Part shown: positions 17,239 to 24,323 of the stretch, one piece after another
Numbering within the stretch: the stretch's first letter is position 1
Layout of the letters: each line of letters opens with the position of its first letter
Origin: an uncultured Muribaculaceae bacterium
GTDB taxonomy: Bacteria > Bacteroidota > Bacteroidia > Bacteroidales > Muribaculaceae
Reading direction: 5' to 3'
Length of the DNA: 64,000 bases
NCBI GenBank assembly: GCA_910584055.1
Contig: CAJTZS010000015.1
Span: forward strand, 1 to 64,000
Made by a program: the position numbers and the translations under genes
The notes under the pieces: generated by a model
Databases searched by the model: none
The model's input: only the letters and a program-made list of their open reading frames with translations
Told to the model about the DNA's origin: nothing

Positions 17239-19281
17239 ATGAAACTGAAAACAATTTTAACATGCGCACTTCTGGGGGTCGCTCTTGCGGGAGCGACTGC
17301 TCAGGAGCATCTTAAAAGTCTTGACGCTAAAGGTATAGATAATTCTATATCACCGAAAAAAGACTTTTACAACCACGTGAACAAAATCTGGACTGAGAAT
17401 CATCCTCTTTCGGCAGAATATTCACGTTACGGCCAGTTTAATATCCTTAATGATTCGAGCAACAACCGTGTTCGCAGAATTGTAATGGGACTGGCGGCAA
17501 CAAAGCCTGCACAGGGGACCGACGCCTTTAAAATAGCGACTCTTTATGAGGCTGGAATGGATTCTGTGCGTAGAAACAAACTTGGCGCAGAACCAATCAA
17601 GACCGACCTTGCAAAAATAGAGAACACTCCCTCTTCTGGAATGGAAGACCTTTTCCTTTGGATGCATAAAAATTACGGTTCACCACTTGTCGGTGCCGGC
17701 CCGATGGAGGATCTTGCCAACAGTAAGGTTTATGCCATGTACGTTACCGCTCCCAACCTTGGATTGGGCGATCGCGACTATTATCTTCTTAATGACAAGA
17801 GAAATAAAGAAGTTCGTGCCGCCTATGAGAAACTTATTGAGAAAGACATGCAGCTTGCAGGTTATTCTAAAAAAGATTCCAAGAGAATTGCCAAAAATGT
17901 GCTCAAAATTGAGACACTTATTGCGGATTCGACCTGGACACGTGAGCAAAGCCGTAACATTCCTGCAATGTATAACCCGCGTTCTTTAGCACAGCTTAAG
18001 GAGCAATATCCTGCCTTCCCATGGGATAGATTCTTTATTGAAACCATGGGGATTCAGACTCCGGAAATGTTGATTGTCACCAATCCCAACACTGTGCTTC
18101 AGGGAAATAAGCTCATGCAGACACTTTCCGATCGAGAGAAGAAGGATCTCTATCTCTGGGAATATGTAAGTTCTGCATCTCCATATCTCAGCGATGATTT
18201 CGCGAATGCCTCTTTTGAATTCCAGAAGGTATTCAGTGGGGTTCAGCAACAACAGCCTCGGTGGAAGAAGGCCCTCGGCACAACCGAAGGGATAATGGGA
18301 GAAGGTATTGGAAAATTATATGTAGAGCAGTATTTCCCAGAGAGCTCCAAAGTATATATGGAAGGTCTCGTGGAGAATCTCCGTAACGCTTTAGGAAAAC
18401 ATATCCTCCATCTTCCATGGATGAGTGATGACACCAAGGTGCAGGCCCTGAAGAAACTAAACGCCATCACTGTAAAAATCGGATATCCTGACAAGTGGAA
18501 AGATTATTCGAAGCTTAATGTCGATCCTGCCCTCTCGTATTGGGAAAATGTGCACAATGCTAACCTATGGGCGCAGGAACGTTACCTTGAAAAATGGGGT
18601 AAGCCCGTTGACCGTACAGAATGGGGCATGACACCTCAGACAATCAATGCATATTACAATCCTCTGAATAACGAGATCGTGTTCCCGGCCGGTATTCTTC
18701 AGGCACCTTTCTATGATGCTGCATCGAGCGATGCCGAGAACTATGGAGGTATCGGTGTTGTCATCGGTCATGAACTTACTCATGGTTTTGATGACCAAGG
18801 ATGCAACTTCGATGCCAACGGTAATATGGCAAACTGGTGGACACCTGAAGATTCAAAGGCGTTCTCCAATCTTACCCAGGGTCTTGTAAAACAGTTTGAC
18901 GCTGTTGAGGTATTGCCCGGACTTAATGCAAATGGGACATTTACACTCGGTGAGAATATTGCCGATCAGGGTGGCCTTCGCATTGCACGCACGGCATTCC
19001 TTGATTCTCAGAAGAAAAAGGGTGTTGACGTGACATCTGCTGATGCAAAGATAGATGGTTTCGATCCAATGCAGGTTTTCTATATGAATTATGCAAACCT
19101 CTGGGCAAACAATATCCGTCAGGAAGAAATGCGTTCGTTGACCACCGGCGATCCTCATTCATTAGGTATCAATCGCGTGAACGTTTCTTTACGCAACATT
19201 GCTCCTTTCTTCGAGGCCTTTGGCATTACGGAAGGAGACCCGATGTTCCGCCCGGAGACCGAGCGCGTGATCATCTGGTAA
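17239..19281 (+). CDS. M13 family zinc endopeptidase (neprilysin/PepO-like)
   Basis: 680 residues with a signal peptide (about residues 1-21, ending ATA-QEH). The zinc site is His511 and His515 in HELTH, with Glu572 in ENIAD as third ligand; NAYYNP and VNVSLRN are typical substrate-binding segments. M13 enzymes cut oligopeptides of up to about 40 residues. The mature protein should be periplasmic or surface-exposed. It follows menF by 32 bases and precedes the GIN-domain gene by 24, so co-transcription is likely. Confidence 0.94.
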   Translation: MKLKTILTCALLGVALAGATAQEHLKSLDAKGIDNSISPKKDFYNHVNKIWTENHPLSAEYSRYGQFNILNDSSNNRVRRIVMGLAATKPAQGTDAFKIATLYEAGMDSVRRNKLGAEPIKTDLAKIENTPSSGMEDLFLWMHKNYGSPLVGAGPMEDLANSKVYAMYVTAPNLGLGDRDYYLLNDKRNKEVRAAYEKLIEKDMQLAGYSKKDSKRIAKNVLKIETLIADSTWTREQSRNIPAMYNPRSLAQLKEQYPAFPWDRFFIETMGIQTPEMLIVTNPNTVLQGNKLMQTLSDREKKDLYLWEYVSSASPYLSDDFANASFEFQKVFSGVQQQQPRWKKALGTTEGIMGEGIGKLYVEQYFPESSKVYMEGLVENLRNALGKHILHLPWMSDDTKVQALKKLNAITVKIGYPDKWKDYSKLNVDPALSYWENVHNANLWAQERYLEKWGKPVDRTEWGMTPQTINAYYNPLNNEIVFPAGILQAPFYDAASSDAENYGGIGVVIGHELTHGFDDQGCNFDANGNMANWWTPEDSKAFSNLTQGLVKQFDAVEVLPGLNANGTFTLGENIADQGGLRIARTAFLDSQKKKGVDVTSADAKIDGFDPMQVFYMNYANLWANNIRQEEMRSLTTGDPHSLGINRVNVSLRNIAPFFEAFGITEGDPMFRPETERVIIW

Positions 19282-19305
19282 GTAGGTAACAAATCTATAA
19301 ATTAT

Positions 19306-20187
19306 ATGAAACTTTTTAAACGCTCTTTCATTGTTGCTGCTGCAACGCTACTGCTGACCGGCATGTATGGTTGCATTTCGGTAGATGCCAACGGAAAAAC
19401 TAAAGTCTTCAGTGTGGGAAAAACCATCGTCCCCTCAGGAAAGATTGTGTCTAAATCGTATGATTTGGGAAAGTTTTCTTCTGTGAATCTTTACAGCATT
19501 CAGGATGTTGTGATTACTCAGGGACGGCACAACAAGGTGACCGTTAAGGCATCCGACAATATCCTGCCTTATTGCAAATTGAAAAATCATGGGGGTACTC
19601 TCGTGATATCGCTTGATGAAAAGAAAAGTGGTGTTAATTTCAGCAAATGTGATATGGTGGTATATGTCACGATGAAGGACATTGAAAGTGTGACGTCTTC
19701 CGGGACGGGCGATATAAAGTTTCAAGGTTCTATTAGATCCAAGTCGTTATCACTTTCTGTTTCAGGAACAAGTGATTTTTCTCTTCCCGTTTTTTCAGGA
19801 GAGTTCCTGAAAGTGAGTATATCCGGCACCGGAGACATGTCAATTGGCGGAACTGTCTCGAATTCATACCTCAGCATCTCGGGTACCGGGGATATTGATG
19901 CCAATCTTGTAGGAATCCATAATCTGTCTGCATCCATATCCGGCACTGGGGATATGAATCTTGCCGGTGAAACGGAGACTGCAAGTTATAATGTATCCGG
20001 CACAGGAGATATCTATGCTAAAAAAATGATTGCTAAACATGTTAATGCGAATGCCAATGGCACGGGAGACATCACGTGTTATGCATCGGAATCTTTCACA
20101 GGATCACGTTCGCAGATTACTAACATAACATGCTACGGGAAACCGAAGAATCGCAATTTCCGCACAGAGGGGTATTCATTCCCATAA
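19306..20187 (+). CDS. Exported GIN-domain (DUF2807) beta-solenoid protein
   Basis: 293 residues. The N-terminus has a signal peptide and a possible lipobox cysteine (MYGC, residue 23), though the -3 residue is not ideal. The rest is a putative auto-transporter adhesin head GIN domain with at least six repeats of S/N-G-T-G-D spaced about 18-20 residues apart (SSGTGDIKF, SGTGDMSI, SGTGDIDA and so on), as expected for turns of a right-handed beta-solenoid. These proteins are common in Bacteroidetes envelopes; their function is not established. A good terminator follows. Confidence 0.88.
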   Translation: MKLFKRSFIVAAATLLLTGMYGCISVDANGKTKVFSVGKTIVPSGKIVSKSYDLGKFSSVNLYSIQDVVITQGRHNKVTVKASDNILPYCKLKNHGGTLVISLDEKKSGVNFSKCDMVVYVTMKDIESVTSSGTGDIKFQGSIRSKSLSLSVSGTSDFSLPVFSGEFLKVSISGTGDMSIGGTVSNSYLSISGTGDIDANLVGIHNLSASISGTGDMNLAGETETASYNVSGTGDIYAKKMIAKHVNANANGTGDITCYASESFTGSRSQITNITCYGKPKNRNFRTEGYSFP

Positions 20188-20210
20188 ATATCACCTGCTC
20201 TTAAACTTAT

Positions 20211-20250
20211 AATGTCTGTATTGGCTTCAATGTCAATGCAGACATTTTTT
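20211..20250 (+). terminator. Terminator after the GIN-domain gene
   Basis: Arms AATGTCTGTATTG (20211-20223) and CAATGCAGACATT (20234-20246) pair along 13 bases with one G-U, followed by TTTTTT. Confidence 0.88.
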
Positions 20251-20266
20251 ATGAATGGGAATTAAA

Positions 20267-20579
20267 TTCCCGTTTATCGCACTGAACATTATTCCTCGCA
20301 GAGCCGCAGAGGGCGCAAAGGTTTGACACTTGTCTTTTAGGGTCGTGAACTCCCAGCTGAGTGGCAGAGCCTGCCGCGGCGATTTTAGCGACAAGCTCCG
20401 CTCCTCGGCAGGAGTGGACACGACCTCTGACAACCGGATATGAAGGCTCTGCCACTCTGCGGCTCTGCGAGGTAAAAAATGACGCGTCCGTGCATATAGC
20501 CGGACGGGGAGCTGCTTGTCTCCCCATATCCGGCTATGGGCTTAGACACATTTGGTTTATTCAGTCCGATAAATGGGAA
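20267..20579. repeat. Nested palindromic element
   Basis: Three inverted-repeat layers. Outer arms 20267-20286 and 20560-20579 match at 18 of 20. Middle arms 20294-20311 and 20455-20472 are an 18-base perfect match (CCTCGCAGAGCCGCAGAG). Inner arms 20360-20372 and 20444-20456 are a 13-base perfect match (AGTGGCAGAGCCT). A further hairpin at about 20494-20538 pairs ATAGCCGGA with TCCGGCTAT and GGGGAG with CTCCCC. It is richer in GC than its surroundings and has no coding capacity. Confidence 0.75.
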
Positions 20580-20648
20580 TTTATGTAATAGTATTTTTTA
20601 TATCCGAATAGACTAATTTAACAATTATTTAATTTTTGGATTGTCTGA

Positions 20649-20680
20649 TTGGGGATTATGGAAAAAATTCGTTAATTTTG
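20649..20680 (+). promoter_or_regulatory. Promoter of the first AspT-like transporter
   Basis: TTG (20649-20651), 21-base spacer, TAATTTTG (20673-20680). The predicted start is near 20684, giving a leader of about 290 bases that contains repeat copy 4. Confidence 0.6.
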
Positions 20681-20749
20681 CAGTCTCATTCTGATGGCGG
20701 TTGACAAGTCGGGGAATGAGGTTTCTCAGGTATTTCAGGATGGCTCAAA

Positions 20750-20951
20750 TTAAGAGAGAGTTTGAATTTAACACGAATTTTATGTTTGAGCCTGTTTGAA
20801 TAATTCTTTTCCTTCCCTTGAAGGTTCTTTCCGGTGAATTTCATCGAGTCTCATCAGTCGCATAGCCCGCTATGCTTCTTCTTCAACTCATGAAATTCCC
20901 TCGAAAATAACCCTTCATGTAAAGGAAAGTTAAATCCAAACACTCTCTAAA
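20750..20951 (+). repeat. Hairpin repeat element, copy 4
   Basis: Terminal arms 20750-20772 and 20929-20951 match at 20 of 23 positions but have a different sequence (GAGAGTTTG type) from copies 2, 3 and 6. Inner stem ATTTCAT/ATGAAAT, apical stem GCATAG/CTATGC, conserved CTCATCAGTCG and CTTCTTCAACTC. It ends 23 bases before the transporter start codon. Confidence 0.83.
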
Positions 20952-20974
20952 GCCATCCCTAAATTTTTTAAGTT

Positions 20975-22666
20975 ATGGATTGGTTGATTGATCTTGTACG
21001 ACCCTTTAACAGTTCTCTGGCGAGCACTATCCTGCTCTATTCTTTTGTGATTTTTGCCGGGATTTATCTTGGCAAAATAAAAATCTTCGGCATTTCCCTC
21101 GGTGTCACTTTCGTCCTGTTTGTGGGAATCATCATGGGACATTTCGGTTATCAGGCAGATAACAATGTCTTGCATTTCCTACGTGAATTCGGATTGATCC
21201 TGTTTATATTCTCTATCGGTATGCAGGTCGGTCCCGGATTCTTTTCATCTTTCAAGGACGGAGGTGTGAAAATGAATGCCCTCGCAGTCACAGGCATTTG
21301 TCTCAATGTGATTATAATGCTTGCGATTTATTTTATCCAAGGCGGTTCGGAAGGTGACACTTCGATTTCCCAACTCGTGGGAATCATGAGTGGTGCGGTA
21401 ACGAATACTCCCGGTCTCGGAGCTGCACAGCAGACATATCTGCAGGTAAATGCCGACGGGTATGACGTAAGCCAGCAAATGTCGATGGGATATGCGGCGG
21501 CTTATCCTCTTGGTGTTGTGGGCATAATCATCACGATGATATTGATACGCAAAGTTTTCAAGATCGATACCAACAAGGAGATACAGGAAATAGACAACGA
21601 TGAGAAGAATTCAATGATAGCAGCTCATTTTATATCGCTTAAAGTGACCAATGAGATGATAAACGGTCTGTCAATGAAAAAACTGCACACACTCATTTCC
21701 TGTGATTATGTGATTTCCAGAATTGAAAAACCTGACGGCACTGTAATTATCCCAAAATCCGATGATGAGATAAATTGCGGTGACATATGTCTTGTGGTAT
21801 GTTCTCAGAAAGACGAGGAACTCTTCACGCGTTTCATCGGTCCTGTAATAGAAAAGAAATGGGAACGGGAAAAAGGTCCTGTTGTATCACGCCGTATTCT
21901 TGTCACAAAGACTGAATATAACGGAACTAAGCTTGGATCGATGCGTCTCCATTCAGCATACAATCTTAATGTGACCAGGGTTAATCGTGCCGGTGTAGAC
22001 CTTGTTGCCGGTCCGAACTTGCGTCTCCAGATGGGCGACCGTCTGACTGTGGTAGGTAAACTCGATGACATCAACAACCTTGCGAACAAGCTTGGAAACT
22101 CTATGAAAAGACTGAATGAGCCGAACTTGATCACGATGTTTATCGGTATTTTCCTCGGCATTCTTGTTGGTAGCATACCTTTGCAGTTCCCTGGTATGTC
22201 TGTCCCGATGAAACTCGGTCTTGCCGGCGGTCCGTTGGTTGTCGCCATCCTTATTGGTGCCTATGGTCATAAATTCCATCTTGTGACATACACTAACTCT
22301 TCAGCAAATCTTTTGCTTAGAGAAATGGGAATCTGTCTCTTCCTTGCTTCGGTGGGTATTGCGGCAGGAAAAGACTTTTTCGCTACAGTCTTCAATTCCC
22401 AAGGTGCCATGTGGGTATTGTATGGATTCATAATCACAGTTATTCCATTGGTTGTCATAGGTATTATTGCGCGAGCTAAATATAAATTGAATTACTTTTA
22501 CATTATCGGTATGATGAGCGGCGGCTACACAGATCCTCCGGCACTTGCATACGCTAATAAAACAGCAGGCAACGATGCCCCGGCAGTGGCTTATTCTACG
22601 GTCTACCCTCTTACAATGTTCATGCGTGTAATCGCAGCCCAGCTTGTAATCCTCTTCTTTGTATAA
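20975..22666 (+). CDS. AspT/YidE-type membrane antiporter with TrkA-C domains
   Basis: 563 residues. Two AspT/YidE/YbjL duplication domains (about residues 10-185 and 385-560), each with several membrane segments, flank two cytoplasmic TrkA-C (RCK_C) domains at about 210-375. The repeated GPGFFSSF and YPLGVVG segments are typical. Family members include the aspartate:alanine exchanger AspT; substrates of the YidE branch are mostly unknown. It is a paralogue of the protein encoded at 27553-29214. It stands alone between a long leader and its own terminator. Confidence 0.9.
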   Translation: MDWLIDLVRPFNSSLASTILLYSFVIFAGIYLGKIKIFGISLGVTFVLFVGIIMGHFGYQADNNVLHFLREFGLILFIFSIGMQVGPGFFSSFKDGGVKMNALAVTGICLNVIIMLAIYFIQGGSEGDTSISQLVGIMSGAVTNTPGLGAAQQTYLQVNADGYDVSQQMSMGYAAAYPLGVVGIIITMILIRKVFKIDTNKEIQEIDNDEKNSMIAAHFISLKVTNEMINGLSMKKLHTLISCDYVISRIEKPDGTVIIPKSDDEINCGDICLVVCSQKDEELFTRFIGPVIEKKWEREKGPVVSRRILVTKTEYNGTKLGSMRLHSAYNLNVTRVNRAGVDLVAGPNLRLQMGDRLTVVGKLDDINNLANKLGNSMKRLNEPNLITMFIGIFLGILVGSIPLQFPGMSVPMKLGLAGGPLVVAILIGAYGHKFHLVTYTNSSANLLLREMGICLFLASVGIAAGKDFFATVFNSQGAMWVLYGFIITVIPLVVIGIIARAKYKLNYFYIIGMMSGGYTDPPALAYANKTAGNDAPAVAYSTVYPLTMFMRVIAAQLVILFFV

Positions 22667-22681
22667 ATGTATTTCTGTGAT

Positions 22682-22724
22682 AAAAGCGCGTCCGACATGA
22701 TAATTCACGTCGGACGCGTTTTTA
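22682..22724 (+). terminator. Terminator of the first AspT-like transporter
   Basis: Perfect arms CGCGTCCGAC (22687-22696) and GTCGGACGCG (22709-22718) followed by TTTTTATT; the A-run before it could also serve the opposite strand. Confidence 0.88.
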
Positions 22725-22740
22725 TTGTCGGTGCAACTAA

Positions 22741-22922
22741 GAGATTGTCTAAATTTCTTTTCAGAGGATTTTGAGAAGTATTTTTGAGATATTTTCACGA
22801 GTTGAAGAAGGAGAAACCTCTCGGTTTCGACTGATGAAACTTGGTGAAAACAGCCAAAAAGACGAGCAAAATACCTGAAAGAGAATAGATATGATAATCT
22901 CGTAAGAAATTTAGACAATCTC
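22741..22922 (-). repeat. Hairpin repeat element, copy 5
   Basis: Perfect 19-base terminal arms (22741-22759 and 22904-22922) with a third arm sequence (GAGATTGTCTAAATTTCTT). The core is on the minus strand: inner stem TTTTCAC/GTGAAAA, TTTCATCAGTCG, apical stem GAAACC/GGTTTC, CTCCTTCTTCAACTCG. It lies in the convergent gap between the transporter and the MerR gene. Confidence 0.85.
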
Positions 22923-22940
22923 AAAGACTTAAAAGTTTAT

Positions 22941-23276
22941 TTACCTACGTTTATTGAGGGCGCTGAGCATGTTTTCAAGTTTGTTGCGTGTGTCAAGGAG
23001 CGTGTCTATTACTTTTACACGGTTGGAGACGTTGGCGCGGTTGGCATGTAATTGTTCCTTTGCCGCATCAATCTTCAGCCCTTTTATTTTTAAAAGATAA
23101 TGGATAATCTTTAATGTCTCGATGTCTTGCGCCTTATAATATCTTATGTTTGTCGCGCTCCTTCTCGGCTTGCACTCAGGAAACTCCTGCTCCCAGTAAC
23201 GTAACGTGGATGCGGATACCCCTAATAATTCAGAAACATCCTTAATCTTATAATATTTCTTATCAAGTTCTTCCAT
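22941..23276 (-). CDS. MerR-family DNA-binding protein
   Basis: 111 residues. A MerR winged helix-turn-helix at residues 8-75 (YYKIKDVSELLGVSASTLRYWE) is followed by a coiled-coil-like C-terminus to residue 111. No cysteine-rich effector site is present, so it is not a metal sensor. It starts 6 bases after the M23 gene stop. The M23-MerR pair, divergent from alaS, recurs in Bacteroidetes genomes as far as I recall; the regulon is not known to me. Confidence 0.9.
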   Translation of the reverse strand: MEELDKKYYKIKDVSELLGVSASTLRYWEQEFPECKPRRSATNIRYYKAQDIETLKIIHYLLKIKGLKIDAAKEQLHANRANVSNRVKVIDTLLDTRNKLENMLSALNKRR

Positions 23277-23282
23277 AAGCTC

Positions 23283-24251
23283 TTAATCCATCACATGCCC
23301 TGCATTCTCTGCCAACTGAACCATTTCCGCGTATTCTTCAGGAGTCAGATCCATGAAATAGTAATTTACCGGATTCTGGGGCTCATCTTTGAATCTCACT
23401 TCATAGTGTAGATGTGGCCCGGTAGATTTACCGGTAGAACCGACTTTACCTATCATCTCTCCCCTTTTCACTTCTTGCCCCGGTTTAACGAGTATTTCAC
23501 TCAGATGGGCGTATCGTGTCAGATAATTATATCCATGGGATATGTCTATACAATTGCCGTATCCACTTTGGCGGCCGGCTTCTGTCACTTTGCCGTCTGC
23601 AGTGGCGAACACCGGAGTTCCGGTTTTTGCTGCAAAATCAAGTCCAGCATGGAATTTGGAACTTCCATAAATTGGATCTCTTCTGACTCCATATCCGGAA
23701 GACATTGTGAAATCTTTTATGTTTATTGGGATTACTGACGGTATGTGGGCTAATTTGTCTTTTTGTTTTGACGCTGTGACACGAAGCTGATCGAATGACA
23801 AAGATTGCGCATACAACTGCCGTTCAAATAAATCAAGACGTTGTGTTAATAACTTCACGAGGCCGGCATCCGGTATATTCTGAAGTTCGTGATAACGTTT
23901 CTCATTATCAAGTCCCGCCATTCTTTGACCATATCCCACCGGGTCCATCTGCATCATGACGCGATAGAAATTATCATCCCGGTTTTGAATGTTTGCCATG
24001 ATTTTAAGTGAATTATCGAGACGTCGGTTAAGGATATTATATTGACTTTTAAGTATGGCATTCTCTTTCCGCAGATTCTTTTCAGTGGGCGCGTCGAACG
24101 CGTAAAATATCATGGCGTAAATACCGATTCCTATAAGCAGTGACAATCCTGCAATGCGGAGAAAAACAAGCACTTTGTTTTTGAACGACGGGAACACTCG
24201 CTCAAAATTATCAGTTTCGGGATTGTATATGTAATAAATAGGTCGCTTCAT
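23283..24251 (-). CDS. M23 family peptidoglycan endopeptidase, membrane-anchored
   Basis: 322 residues. One N-terminal transmembrane segment (about residues 27-50), a coiled-coil-like stretch (about 57-165), then a LytM/M23 domain (about 190-300) with HAGLDF and HLHYEV, the zinc ligand motifs HxxxD and HxH. Both are intact, so the enzyme should be able to cut peptide cross-links in the cell wall, or act in cell division like other coiled-coil M23 proteins. It shares a compact symmetrical promoter region with alaS. Confidence 0.93.
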   Translation of the reverse strand: MKRPIYYIYNPETDNFERVFPSFKNKVLVFLRIAGLSLLIGIGIYAMIFYAFDAPTEKNLRKENAILKSQYNILNRRLDNSLKIMANIQNRDDNFYRVMMQMDPVGYGQRMAGLDNEKRYHELQNIPDAGLVKLLTQRLDLFERQLYAQSLSFDQLRVTASKQKDKLAHIPSVIPINIKDFTMSSGYGVRRDPIYGSSKFHAGLDFAAKTGTPVFATADGKVTEAGRQSGYGNCIDISHGYNYLTRYAHLSEILVKPGQEVKRGEMIGKVGSTGKSTGPHLHYEVRFKDEPQNPVNYYFMDLTPEEYAEMVQLAENAGHVMD

Positions 24252-24261
24252 GCTTTTTCAA

Positions 24262-24295
24262 TTGCAAAAATAGTAAATTATAGTTAATTTTGCAA
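24262..24295. promoter_or_regulatory. Overlapping divergent promoters of alaS and the M23 gene
   Basis: Plus strand: TTG (24262-24264), 20 bases, TAATTTTG (24285-24292). Minus strand: TTG (24293-24295 complement), 20 bases, TATTTTTG (24265-24272 complement). Each -7 box abuts the other's -33 box, and the whole region is nearly palindromic (TTGCAAAA at one end, TTTTGCAA at the other). Two polymerases could not sit here at once. Confidence 0.7.
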
Positions 24296-24323
24296 TTACA
24301 AATATTATAACGATTTTAATACG

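Noticed and set aside
22301..22924. 207-codon open frame on the minus strand
   Set aside because: Antisense to the AspT-like transporter and runs through its terminator and a repeat element.
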